A stretch of DNA of 45,367 nucleotides from Desulfobacula sp. (GTDB taxonomy: Bacteria > Desulfobacterota > Desulfobacteria > Desulfobacterales > Desulfobacteraceae): the NCBI RefSeq assembly GCF_021107415.1, contig NZ_JAIOSW010000140.1, positions 1 through 45,367 on the forward strand. The letters run 5' to 3'. Both the position numbers and the translations under genes were made by a program. A model generated the notes under the pieces. That model was not told the origin of the DNA, did no database searches, and saw nothing but the letters and a program-made list of their open reading frames with translations. Positions 1 through 8,008 of the stretch are shown here, piece after piece (within the stretch, counting starts at the first letter, position 1; each line of letters starts with the position of its first letter).

Positions 1-324
1 AGAGGCATCGACAAGGAGAATCGCACTGTCAGCCATGGAAAGCGCTCTTTCCACTTCACCACCAAAATCCGCATGACCCGGGGTATCAATAATATTGATT
101 TTAACCCCCTGCCAGGTCACAGAACAATTTTTTGCAGCAATGGTGATACCGCGCTCCCTTTCAAGGTCCATACTGTCCATAAGGCGTTCATCCACCTTCT
201 GGCCTTCCCTGAAAAGCCCGCTCTTCCTGAACATTGCATCAACAAGGGTGGTTTTGCCATGGTCAACATGGGCAATGATGGCAACGTTTCTTATCCTGTC
301 ATTAATTCCTGTATTTTTTTTCAT
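1..324 (-). CDS. typA: GTP-binding protein TypA/BipA, N-terminal part (3' end outside window)
   Basis: This is the first 108 codons of a translational GTPase related to EF-G; the gene leaves the window at base 1 while still open. TypA/BipA binds the ribosome and supports 50S assembly and growth under stress. The G1 P-loop is AHVDHGKTT (about residues 18-26), the switch I/G2 motif is ERGITI (57-62), and the G3 motif is DTPGH (80-84) followed by [11 protein letters not shown], which is typical of TypA rather than EF-G, LepA or EF-Tu. The ATG at 324 is preceded by AGGAG at good spacing. It lies 72 bp downstream of the lipoprotein gene on the same strand; no terminator is visible between them. 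The family call is secure. The domains after the G domain cannot be seen. Confidence 0.93.
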   Translation of the reverse strand, partial: MKKNTGINDRIRNVAIIAHVDHGKTTLVDAMFRKSGLFREGQKVDERLMDSMDLERERGITIAAKNCSVTWQGVKINIIDTPGHADFGGEVERALSMADSAILLVDAS

Positions 325-396
325 GATTCTCCTGTTAATATCCTGTCTTTGTTCACAGGCTAAGGAAAATAATCATGAAAACAAAAAACGCAACTA

Positions 397-894
397 TTAC
401 TTTGACACCCTTGTCGTGCCGTCAGCTGCGGTAATAATCCTAACCCTGTCACCGGCAGCAATCATGATATCTGCTTCCTGTACAACAACGAGGGTCTGGC
501 CATTGTCTTTTTTTACAATAATTTCAAGGGCCGGTTTCCGGGTTATTCCTTCTTCTACCAATGTTCCTGCCGCAGCACCGGCAAGGGCACCGAGGACAAC
601 GGCAACCGTTTTGCCTGATCCGCTTCCAATCGTACTGCCCAGAACACCACCTGCCACACCACCTGCAGCAATTCCAATAGGGGTTTTGGTGCCTTCAATC
701 GTCACTTCTTTTACCGACTCAACCGTCCCGTTTTCAACGATCTGAACCTGTCTTGCCTGATCCCGTGAATACACCTCACCGGATCTGCTTGATGCACATC
801 CTGTCACATATGCAGCAATGATGACCACAAGAAGAATCATGACTGAGTGCGAAAAGCCCGGCAAAGTTTTTATAATTAACTTTTTAATTTCCAT
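397..894 (-). CDS. glycine-zipper outer-membrane lipoprotein (SlyB/Pcp-like)
   Basis: A 165-residue predicted lipoprotein. A hydrophobic signal segment (about residues 18-32) ends in the lipobox YVTGC, with Cys33 as the acylated residue. Residues about 73-113 form a Gly/Ala-rich repeat region (GIAAGGVAGGVLGSTIG, then VVLGALAGAAAGTLV) that fits a glycine-zipper 2TM domain, as in SlyB/Pcp-type outer-membrane lipoproteins. The C-terminal 45 residues look like a small beta-rich domain. An AAGGA lies just before the ATG. The gene is separated from typA by 72 bp and may be its own unit. The lipoprotein and glycine-zipper features are seen directly; the exact role (envelope integrity or stress) is only inferred from the family. 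Confidence 0.8.
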   Translation of the reverse strand: MEIKKLIIKTLPGFSHSVMILLVVIIAAYVTGCASSRSGEVYSRDQARQVQIVENGTVESVKEVTIEGTKTPIGIAAGGVAGGVLGSTIGSGSGKTVAVVLGALAGAAAGTLVEEGITRKPALEIIVKKDNGQTLVVVQEADIMIAAGDRVRIITAADGTTRVSK

Positions 895-1243
895 TATTGT
901 TTTCCTTTTTTTTAATTTGCATAATAATCTATTATTCTACAGCACCTTTGCCCGCGCTTCAAGTATTCAATTATTATTCAATTATTAAAAATAACTTCTT
1001 CAGACATAAATTGTTTCCTGTTCTACACTTTGCTGTTACTCAGGCTACGTTTCCGGACAATTTCAATTTTCTTTTACATGCGTTGCCCCTGCTGCTGCCC
1101 TGTTCCTTTCTTGATTTTTCTGAACACCCCATATAAAGTGGGTCCCAGGTTTTAAGTATTTCTAACCTTGTAAATAATAAGTTTTGCATTATTTTTCCAA
1201 AAGACATTGTTGAGATGAACACCACAACCCAAGGAGCAGTACA
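895..1243. other. divergent intergenic region (no gene seen)
   Basis: About 350 AT-rich bases lie between the divergent lipoprotein gene (minus) and the TelA-type operon (plus), so both promoters should be here. I cannot pick out a convincing -35/-10 pair. The visible structure is an 11-bp tandem repeat at 965-986 and a 6-bp-arm AT palindrome at 923-936. The 79-codon plus-strand open frame at 897-1136 has no ribosome-binding site and low-complexity content and is not called as a gene. Confidence 0.6.
965..986. repeat. perfect 11-bp tandem direct repeat
   Basis: ATTCAATTATT occurs twice head to tail (965-975 and 976-986) in the divergent intergenic region upstream of the TelA-type operon. Two 11-bp copies place the sites one helical turn apart, as in some activator-binding regions, but it could also be chance in AT-rich DNA. 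Confidence 0.5.
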
Positions 1244-1768
1244 ATGACAACGATTATTGCAGCAATAATTTTTCTAATTGCAGTCATCGGCTTTGCCATT
1301 ATGTTGAAAAATGTGAAAGCTAAGAAAACAGCACCAAAAGACAGCACATCACCGTCACCTGCTTCCCAGCCTGAGGCATCCCCTGATCTGGAGTACAAAG
1401 GCATTTTGGATTCCTTATTAAAGCTAAACCTTCTGATGAGAAAGGATATTGATCTTCCCAAAGAAATGATCAGTGAAGTTGAAGCCATTATCGATGACTT
1501 AACAGTGATCATTCCAGGTATGATGGAGCGATATCCCGGTGAAACCCTGACCTATGAAATCAAAAAAATCGGCAGGGAACATCTTTACAAGACAGTTAAG
1601 GAATACCTTGACCTGTCACTGGAAAGCCGGAAAAATCAATTGGATATATTTAAAAAAACAATTGAGAGCCTGCATGACGTCTCCAACCGATCCAGGGATA
1701 TTGTAGAGAAAAACGAGACCGCAGAATTCAAGACAATGGCGAATTTTCTTGCAGGTAAATTTTCATAG
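1244..1768 (+). CDS. membrane-anchored helical protein, first gene of the TelA/DUF350 operon
   Basis: A 174-residue protein that I do not recognise as a named family. Residues 3-21 are one hydrophobic segment (IIAAIIFLIAVIGFAIML), followed by Lys and then a Ser/Pro/Ala-rich linker (about 27-46). Residues 50-174 look almost entirely alpha-helical and charged, suggesting a cytosolic helical bundle or coiled coil tethered to the inner membrane. AAGGAG stands 7 bases before the ATG at 1244. The next gene (TelA family) begins 41 bp after its stop without an intervening terminator, so it most likely belongs to the same operon and may anchor or partner the TelA-like protein. That partnership is inference from position only. 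Confidence 0.7.
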   Translation: MTTIIAAIIFLIAVIGFAIMLKNVKAKKTAPKDSTSPSPASQPEASPDLEYKGILDSLLKLNLLMRKDIDLPKEMISEVEAIIDDLTVIIPGMMERYPGETLTYEIKKIGREHLYKTVKEYLDLSLESRKNQLDIFKKTIESLHDVSNRSRDIVEKNETAEFKTMANFLAGKFS

Positions 1769-1809
1769 AATAATAAATTTTTTATATAATGTCTCTTTAG
1801 GAGGATAAC

Positions 1810-3042
1810 ATGAATGATATGACACAGGACCTTCAAAGTGTTGCTCAACAGGCAAAAGCTCCCGTACTTGCCGAAGTCACCCAGGTGTCGGGTCAAGGGG
1901 CACTGACCCCGGTCCAGGCCCCTTCCAATCTCGAACCGATACAACCCAAACACCTGGCGGTTGAAGATATTCAAGCCACTGAGGCCGAAGCGAATGAGTT
2001 CCTTGAAAAAATAAAAGCAGATCCCTCTGACTGGCAGCTTGGCAATTTTGTTTTCGGCCTGGGCCAGGAAATCATGGCGGAAACCCAGGCACAGGTAAGC
2101 CTTTATGACCGTAAAATGGGCAATGTACTCAAAAACGTGGCTGCAGATGATTCTTCTCCTGTGGGTAAAAATATTTTGGCCATTAAAACAGAGTTGGACA
2201 AGGTGAACCCTACTATGGTGGCAAGAGCTGAGATGCCCTTTCCCAAAAAAATGCTGGGTCTGTTTACAAAGACCGTGAACCGACTGCCCAAAGGAGATGA
2301 GATCCTGAGGATTATTGCAGAGCGAAGGGAAACTGTTAATTCCACTATAGATGGTATCCGTAATCATTTAAGGAATGAAGCCGATCAGGTAGCCTTTGAT
2401 GCAGCAGAGCTTTCCACCATTTGTGACAGCTTAAAAGAAATTCAGCCAAGGCTTCAGGAGCAAATTTTTCTGGGACAAATTATCTGGCAAAAACTGATGG
2501 ATCACTTAGGAACCGTCCAAGACCCGAGAAACAAAGAGGCCCTGACCACGTTGACCAGCGACCTTGCCATGGCTGTGGTAGATCTTCAGACCATTGACAA
2601 CTCAAATCTCCAGACGCGATTCGGCGGGGAGATGATGGTGAGAAACTCCCATCTGGTCAGACGACTGGTTCAAAGGACAGACATGATCCTTTCTACAGCC
2701 GTTAAAAACGCACTGGCAGTCCGGGTTGCCGCCGAACAGCAGATGGAAACCATGCAGCACCTGGATATGGTTCAGCAGGCCGCGGCTGAAACCATGAAAG
2801 ATACGGCCACTGTCATTGGCAACGCCGCCATCAAAGGCGCAAAAATGAGCCAGAGCATGACTGTAAACATTGAGGCCCTTGAAGAGGCCTGCCAAACCTA
2901 TGAACAGGCCTTTGAAACCTATGCCCTGATTTCAAAGGAAACCATTAATATTGCATCCCAGAGTTCCAATGCACTGGGGAAAATGAATGACCGGTTCCGG
3001 GCAAGGACTGATGCATTAACAGCAAGGCGTGCAGACGGTTAA
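1810..3042 (+). CDS. TelA/KlaA-family (toxic anion resistance) protein
   Basis: A 410-residue, mostly helical protein. From about residue 60 to 400 it has the character of the TelA/YaaN/KlaA family: a central segment with conserved short hydrophobic turns (MPFPKKMLGLF at about 138-148), long amphipathic helices, a region ending in VRNSHLVRRLVQRTDMI, and a C-terminal helical hairpin rich in Gln/Ala/Met (about 310-400). TelA proteins were first tied to tellurite and other toxic-anion tolerance and more broadly to envelope stress; the biochemical activity is not established. An AGGAGG sits 5 bases before the ATG. The neighbours (DUF4178, DUF350, membrane aminopropyltransferase) point to a membrane-stress function. 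The family assignment rests on residue patterns read by eye, so it is good but not certain. Confidence 0.75.
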   Translation: MNDMTQDLQSVAQQAKAPVLAEVTQVSGQGALTPVQAPSNLEPIQPKHLAVEDIQATEAEANEFLEKIKADPSDWQLGNFVFGLGQEIMAETQAQVSLYDRKMGNVLKNVAADDSSPVGKNILAIKTELDKVNPTMVARAEMPFPKKMLGLFTKTVNRLPKGDEILRIIAERRETVNSTIDGIRNHLRNEADQVAFDAAELSTICDSLKEIQPRLQEQIFLGQIIWQKLMDHLGTVQDPRNKEALTTLTSDLAMAVVDLQTIDNSNLQTRFGGEMMVRNSHLVRRLVQRTDMILSTAVKNALAVRVAAEQQMETMQHLDMVQQAAAETMKDTATVIGNAAIKGAKMSQSMTVNIEALEEACQTYEQAFETYALISKETINIASQSSNALGKMNDRFRARTDALTARRADG

Positions 3043-3088
3043 CTTAGGAAACATATAAGTTTGGACGTTTTAAGATTGGAGGCATTGT

Positions 3089-3721
3089 ATGCTTGATATT
3101 GCAACACAAAAATCTTTCCAGGAAAGATTAAACGCCATAAGAACGCTTGAAAAGGATGAGCTTGTTTCCGCACAGGAAAAGGCACGGCTGAGCATAAAAA
3201 ATGCGAGCATTCATTCATTTTTTGACTATCTTGGCAATACCTATTTTATAAAGAGCTTAAATAAATATGAAGAAACCTCTGATGATTTTAAAAATAAAAA
3301 AGGGTATTTTATTACAGAATTGACCTGTCTTTGCCTTGAAACCGGACAAACCACTAATTTTGAATGGGAATTTGATGATGAGCTTGAAGTTTCCATGACC
3401 CTGAAGCGGCTTTCATTCAGAAATTTAAAGGATGATGCGGGAAAACCCATTGATGAGGATGATCTGGATCAGATTGCAGATGACAAGGACGTTATCGTGA
3501 TCAATGATGAAAAATTCTGGTATGAAGATGACTGGGCCTGCCTTTATTACAGAAGAGACAAGGAAGAAAAAGTCTATATGTACGAATTTGAGAATGAAAA
3601 CCATACCAAATTTTTAACTATTGAGGAATGGTCGGGATCAGGCAAGGATGAATACCAGATTTATACCTCAACTCCGGTTGACCCGAACAGCATCAGTATT
3701 ATCAGCAAAGGAGACCTTTAA
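3089..3721 (+). CDS. DUF4178-like protein
   Basis: A 210-residue soluble acidic protein. It has a helical N-terminal section (1-40), then alternating beta-strand segments beginning near FFDYLGNTYFIKSLNKYEE and including YFITELTCLCLETGQTTNFEW and LEVSMTLKRLSF. A second beta-rich half follows, with KFWYEDDWACLYYRR and TKFLTIEEWSG (about 141-185). This pattern (a 'property is displayed, bound form is edited by W/E-rich strand' architecture) resembles DUF4178 domains. Those are often found beside DUF350 and spermidine-synthase-like genes, exactly as here. No catalytic motif is apparent. GGAGG stands 6 bases before the ATG, and the next gene starts 2 bp after the stop, which implies translational coupling. 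The DUF call is inferred partly from context. Confidence 0.55.
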   Translation: MLDIATQKSFQERLNAIRTLEKDELVSAQEKARLSIKNASIHSFFDYLGNTYFIKSLNKYEETSDDFKNKKGYFITELTCLCLETGQTTNFEWEFDDELEVSMTLKRLSFRNLKDDAGKPIDEDDLDQIADDKDVIVINDEKFWYEDDWACLYYRRDKEEKVYMYEFENENHTKFLTIEEWSGSGKDEYQIYTSTPVDPNSISIISKGDL

Positions 3722-3723
3722 GG

Positions 3724-5358
3724 ATGGTTCATAAAAAAAGACATCTCCTTATGGACTTCATTGCAGGATTGGCCATTGCAGGCCTGGTTGTATTACTTTC
3801 CGGCTGCGGCGCCGGTCTTCCCAAAGAGCTGAAAAATGAAGCCAAAGCCATTCCCAACGCTGTTAAGACCGGCAAATCCCAGGTGGATAAACATTGGGAC
3901 AAATATAAGAGCCTGAAAAAAAGCACTGAATTTAAGGATATTGAAAGATTTGCCTTAAAGGAAAACTGGGCTCAAAAATTTCAACTTGCCCATGATGAAC
4001 TTAAAAGAGCAAAAGAATTGTATGACAAAGACTTAAAACCCCTGATCAGTAAAAACAAACCCGAACTTGTCCCCCAGGTCAAACAACAGATTACAAGGAT
4101 AAAAAAGATTCTCCATGATGCTGAAGGATTGGGCCGATATCCTGTTTTACGCTTTTCAAAGATCAAGAATACCATTTACAATGCCGACAGTCTGCAATCC
4201 CGTGCAAAAAATGATGCCCAACATATCAGCCGGATTGCAAATGAAATAAAAAACGGCCCTATTGCAAAAGCAAATACTGACTTTCCTGATTTAAGTGAAA
4301 AAATCAATACCCGGTTTGCACCACTGTTAAAACTTGAAAGGCAGTCCCGGGATCACTTGAATGTCGTGGCGGCTGTTTACAGCAGGCACACAGCAGGATC
4401 AACTGCTGACTATGCGGCCTTTACAGATAGTACCGAAGCACTTGTTTCAGGCCTTGAACAGGCCAAAATCCTTGAAATAAAATTGACCCAGGAAATGACC
4501 CAGCTCTATTCCAGTTACACAAAAATCCTTAAGGATATGAAAGAAGAAAATTTTGTAACCATAAAAAGGGAATCCTGGAATGAAAACTCTGATTATAATG
4601 ACCCAAGATTTGCCACCTTTCACCGCCAGGTCAGCCCTGAAGCCTATGAGGCGTTAACCGCCGACAATCTGGATACCATTGCCGCCATTCGCGCAGGGTT
4701 CACAGGATCAAAATTTTCAACCAATCTGGGCAGCCTGTGGAAAAAATTATCCATTAATCCCACAGAGCAATGGCCGGGAAGAGGGCACAATGCTGCTTCT
4801 TTCTGGGTGGAAGATTCAAAGGAAGCCTATTTCCACAAATACATGCTGGAAGAAAACGGTGAAACAAAAGAAACGGATTGGGAAAAGGTTGATGCAAGCT
4901 TTTATGATGCCAATCTTGAATTTCTTGGTATGGCAATACTTGCTAAACCCTATGGTGTGTTTGAACAGGATCGTATGACCCAGGCAGCACCCCCGGGAAT
5001 GGCCTATGTGGGTAATTCGCAATATGGCGAATGGAAACAAGATAATACGGGTAATCGGTTCTGGTCCTGGTACGGTAAATATGCTCTTTTTTCTACACTC
5101 TTTAATTTACGACCATCTTATTATTCTTACAATTCCTGGAATGGATGGCGCAATAATTACCGGTACAACCGGCCGTATTTTGGTAAAACCCAAAACGGAT
5201 TCCAGAAATATGGCACTTCCGGCACCTACATAAAAAAATCACCAAGATTTCAATCCACGACATTTGCAAAAAGCGGCGGTTTTAAATCTCAGACCGCCTC
5301 TGTCAGGGGTGCTGGTGCCAATCTTCGCGGTGGTGGTCCGAAAAGTAAAGGTAAATAA
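3724..5358 (+). CDS. large coiled-coil lipoprotein with aromatic/Gly-rich tail
   Basis: A 544-residue predicted lipoprotein of no family I can name. The signal segment (about residues 10-27) ends in the lipobox LLSGC, with Cys28 to be acylated. Residues 30-270 are Lys/Glu-rich and helical, probably coiled coil. The middle (about 300-440) contains a globular region with several Trp residues (QWPGRGHNAASFWVEDSKEA). The last about 100 residues switch to a low-complexity tail rich in Tyr, Trp, Asn, Gly and Ser and end in a basic Gly-rich stretch (LRGGGPKSKGK). It starts 2 bp after the DUF4178-like gene and is followed 21 bp later by the DUF350 gene, so it is a fixed part of this operon. A periplasmic partner of the DUF350 membrane protein is a reasonable guess, not shown. 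Confidence 0.7.
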   Translation: MVHKKRHLLMDFIAGLAIAGLVVLLSGCGAGLPKELKNEAKAIPNAVKTGKSQVDKHWDKYKSLKKSTEFKDIERFALKENWAQKFQLAHDELKRAKELYDKDLKPLISKNKPELVPQVKQQITRIKKILHDAEGLGRYPVLRFSKIKNTIYNADSLQSRAKNDAQHISRIANEIKNGPIAKANTDFPDLSEKINTRFAPLLKLERQSRDHLNVVAAVYSRHTAGSTADYAAFTDSTEALVSGLEQAKILEIKLTQEMTQLYSSYTKILKDMKEENFVTIKRESWNENSDYNDPRFATFHRQVSPEAYEALTADNLDTIAAIRAGFTGSKFSTNLGSLWKKLSINPTEQWPGRGHNAASFWVEDSKEAYFHKYMLEENGETKETDWEKVDASFYDANLEFLGMAILAKPYGVFEQDRMTQAAPPGMAYVGNSQYGEWKQDNTGNRFWSWYGKYALFSTLFNLRPSYYSYNSWNGWRNNYRYNRPYFGKTQNGFQKYGTSGTYIKKSPRFQSTTFAKSGGFKSQTASVRGAGANLRGGGPKSKGK

Positions 5359-5379
5359 AACAATACTAAGGAGGAAAGA

Positions 5380-6270
5380 ATGGATATAGCTGTAACTCTT
5401 ACAGGGCTTGCTCAGGCACTTACATATGTTATCGTTGGCATCTTTTTTATCTGGCTGGTAAAAAGAGTGGATGACTGGCGCACAAAAGAGTTTGATGATG
5501 ATACGCATATTGATGATGGAAATGTTGCTGTGGGTTTAAGAAGGGCCGGACTTTATTTCGGGATTGCCATTGCACTGTCAGGTGCCATGGGTGGATCTTC
5601 AAACGGTTTTTTCCTTGATGTAATCCATTTGTTAATTGACGGGTTTATTATCACCGGATTTATGTTTTCATCCCGGTTTATCAATGATTTTTTCATGCTG
5701 GGCCATATCAATAATGATGAAGAATGCGTGAAGATATTCCAACAGGATGACGGGAGTGAAGTTGTAGGCAATACTGCCGTGGGCATGGTTGAAGCAGGGA
5801 TGTATATTGCCACGGGTTTCATTCTTAACGGGTCCCTTTCAGGAACCGGCGGAACCTTTTTCCAGGGGATTGCCAGTGCCATTCTTTTTTTTATCGTGGG
5901 TCAAATTACCCTGTTGATTTTTGGGCTTCTTTATGAGCTGATCACGCCCTTTAATGTAAGACATGAGATCAAAAAAAATAATCTCGCCGCCGGTATCGGG
6001 CTTGGCGGTATTCTTGTAGCTTTGGGCATTATTCTCATGTCAAGTATTTCAGGCCCGTTCACAGGATGGGCCAATGATCTTGCAGGTTTTGGTATCTATG
6101 CTTTTTTTGGAATTCTTATGCTGCTGATTTTCAGAATTGTGATCGACAGACTTTTACTGCCCACAACCGATATTGCCACGGAAGTAAAAGAAGACCGGAA
6201 TGTTGCGGCATTGATTGTTGTGGTAAGTGCTATTAATGCCGTTGCAATTATCATAGCCTTCTCCATGTAA
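5380..6270 (+). CDS. duplicated DUF350 (YjfL-like) integral membrane protein
   Basis: A 296-residue polytopic membrane protein. Four related units are visible: GNVAVGLRRAGLYFGIAIALSGA (first 20 residues quoted elsewhere as the pattern GN-AVGL), GNTAVGMVEAGMYIATGF, NNLAAGIGLGGILVALGI and DRNVAALIVVVSAINAVA. Each is paired with a second hydrophobic segment, giving roughly eight transmembrane helices, which is the organisation of a tandem DUF350 protein such as E. coli YjfL. The biochemical role of DUF350 is not established; family members recur in envelope-stress and polyamine-linked gene clusters. AAGGAGGAAAG precedes the ATG. The stop is followed after 3 bases by the aminopropyltransferase start, so the two are translationally linked. 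Confidence 0.85.
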   Translation: MDIAVTLTGLAQALTYVIVGIFFIWLVKRVDDWRTKEFDDDTHIDDGNVAVGLRRAGLYFGIAIALSGAMGGSSNGFFLDVIHLLIDGFIITGFMFSSRFINDFFMLGHINNDEECVKIFQQDDGSEVVGNTAVGMVEAGMYIATGFILNGSLSGTGGTFFQGIASAILFFIVGQITLLIFGLLYELITPFNVRHEIKKNNLAAGIGLGGILVALGIILMSSISGPFTGWANDLAGFGIYAFFGILMLLIFRIVIDRLLLPTTDIATEVKEDRNVAALIVVVSAINAVAIIIAFSM

Positions 6271-6273
6271 GAG

Positions 6274-7956
6274 ATGACGAAAAAAAAATCCCAGTTCAAC
6301 TTTGCATCCGTGCTGCTGTGCGCCTGCATGTTTGCAAGCGGTGCCTGCGGCATTATCCTTGAATATATCCAGGCAAGCCTTGCCTCCATGATTCTGGGTA
6401 ATTCCTTTGAGCAATGGGCCATGGTCATTGGGCTCATGCTGTTCTGGATGGGATTTGGCAGCTTGATCCAGGCACAGATTTCAAAAAAATATCTTATTTA
6501 CACCTTTATCGCCGTTGAGACAGGCTTGGCGCTTGCGGGAGGATTCTCCCCCACCTTAACATATATTTCTTACGGATATACGGCCCATTACAGCCTGGTA
6601 CTCTATTTTTTCGTCAGTTTCATCGGGATCATGATCGGGCTTGAAATTCCCGTAATTATCAGGATCAACAATGACTTCAGCAAAGAATTATCCACCAACC
6701 TTGGAAATATCCTGAGTGCTGATTACCTTGGCAGTTTAATCGGATCATTCATTTTTGTATTTATTTTTTTAAGATTCACACCCATCACTGAAGCCGCTTT
6801 TATCACCGCCGGAGCCAATTTTTTTCTGGCTTTTATCACCTTTATTTATTTTTCCAAAAAAGGCCTGTTAAAAAAAGGACTTATTATACCCGTCATCATG
6901 GTGATGACGTTTAGTGCTGTATGTTATGGATATCTCAATAACCGTCAATGGAATATTAAGATTGAGCAGCCCTTATATGATGATCCTATAATTTTAAGCA
7001 AAACCACCCAATACCAGCATATCGCCATCACCCATTACAAACCCTTTGATGAAGTCAGGCTCTTTTTAAACGGGAACCTGCAATTCTGCAGCACGGATGA
7101 ACAACGATACCATGAGCCCATGGTGCATCCTGTCATGAATCTTGTCCCCATCAAAACAAGGATTCTTATTCTCGGTGGCGGTGACGGGTGTGTCTTAAGA
7201 GAAGTCTTGAAATATAAAGAGGTAAAAGAAGTGCTTCTGGTGGATCTTGACCCTGAAATCACCCGTCTTGCCAAAACCCATCCCGTTTTAAAAAGGATTA
7301 ACCAGGACGTCTTCAAAGATGCCCGTCTTGTCACCATAGCAGGCAAAGGGATTAGCCCGGGAATCAACAAAAGACTCTATATTGAAACTAATAAAAAAAA
7401 ATATTCTGAAAAACAGCCTGAAACCCAAAAACTTGCCGATGTAAAAGTGATGAATGTTGATGCCGATAAATTTTTGAGCACTGTGAAAGGCTTCTGGGAT
7501 GTCATCATTATTGATATGCCGGACCCGTCCACACCGGAGCTGACCAAGCTTTATGCCAAGGAATTTTATAAAAAAGTAAAGCAGCATTTGTCACAACACG
7601 GGTTAATGGTGGTTCAGGCAACATCGCCCTATCTTGCAAAGGAGAGCTTTCTTTGTATCGGAAGGACCATAGAAAGCGCAGGCCTTACCACCCTCCCGTT
7701 TCATGAGAATGTGCCCAGTTTCGGGGACTGGGGATGGTACCTGGCCTGGCATTCCAACATCAAAAGAGAAAAAATCCTGGGAAAAATCGAGCATATCAAC
7801 TTTAACGTGCCGACAAGGTTCATTACACCCCAAGTGTTTAAGAGTGAGCTTGTTTTTGGTAAAAATGAACTTAAGACAGCAAATAAGCAGATTAACACCA
7901 TTCTTCATCCAACTCTGCTAAGCATCTATAACCATGAATCATGGCTGCTTGAGTAA
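6274..7956 (+). CDS. membrane-fused polyamine aminopropyltransferase (spermidine synthase-like)
   Basis: A 560-residue protein. Residues 10-220 contain about six or seven transmembrane helices; residues about 230-520 form a spermidine-synthase-type Rossmann domain, so the active site is tethered to the inner membrane. Family marks are the QYQHI entry strand (about 246-250), the LNGNLQFCSTDEQRYHEPMV segment (265-284), the AdoMet-site glycine loop GGGDG (301-305), VDLDPEI (323-329), and the catalytic-loop IIIDMPDPSTPEL (411-423) with Asp414 as the likely base. Compared with soluble SpeE there is an insertion of about 35 residues (roughly 355-389) between the DARLVTI and VKVMNVDAD strands. It transfers an aminopropyl group from decarboxylated AdoMet to an amine if canonical; the acceptor is unknown. 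No AdoMet decarboxylase gene is in the window. It starts 3 bp after the DUF350 gene and appears to end this operon. Confidence 0.85.
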   Translation: MTKKKSQFNFASVLLCACMFASGACGIILEYIQASLASMILGNSFEQWAMVIGLMLFWMGFGSLIQAQISKKYLIYTFIAVETGLALAGGFSPTLTYISYGYTAHYSLVLYFFVSFIGIMIGLEIPVIIRINNDFSKELSTNLGNILSADYLGSLIGSFIFVFIFLRFTPITEAAFITAGANFFLAFITFIYFSKKGLLKKGLIIPVIMVMTFSAVCYGYLNNRQWNIKIEQPLYDDPIILSKTTQYQHIAITHYKPFDEVRLFLNGNLQFCSTDEQRYHEPMVHPVMNLVPIKTRILILGGGDGCVLREVLKYKEVKEVLLVDLDPEITRLAKTHPVLKRINQDVFKDARLVTIAGKGISPGINKRLYIETNKKKYSEKQPETQKLADVKVMNVDADKFLSTVKGFWDVIIIDMPDPSTPELTKLYAKEFYKKVKQHLSQHGLMVVQATSPYLAKESFLCIGRTIESAGLTTLPFHENVPSFGDWGWYLAWHSNIKREKILGKIEHINFNVPTRFITPQVFKSELVFGKNELKTANKQINTILHPTLLSIYNHESWLLE

Positions 7957-8008
7957 AGGGAAATGAATTTAAAATTATATCAGACATATTATCGCAGGGA
8001 GATTAAAA

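Noticed and set aside
95..745. 216-codon plus-strand open frame
   Set aside because: It crosses the reverse strand of typA and the glycine-zipper lipoprotein, both of which have clear family motifs and ribosome-binding sites.
897..1136. 79-codon plus-strand open frame in the intergenic region
   Set aside because: It has no ribosome-binding site and low-complexity Tyr/Phe/Leu content; it probably reflects AT-rich DNA.
1636..2367. 243-codon minus-strand open frame antisense to the TelA gene
   Set aside because: No ribosome-binding site, Cys/His/Phe-rich composition typical of an antisense shadow, and the plus-strand gene has a strong AGGAGG and family-like sequence.
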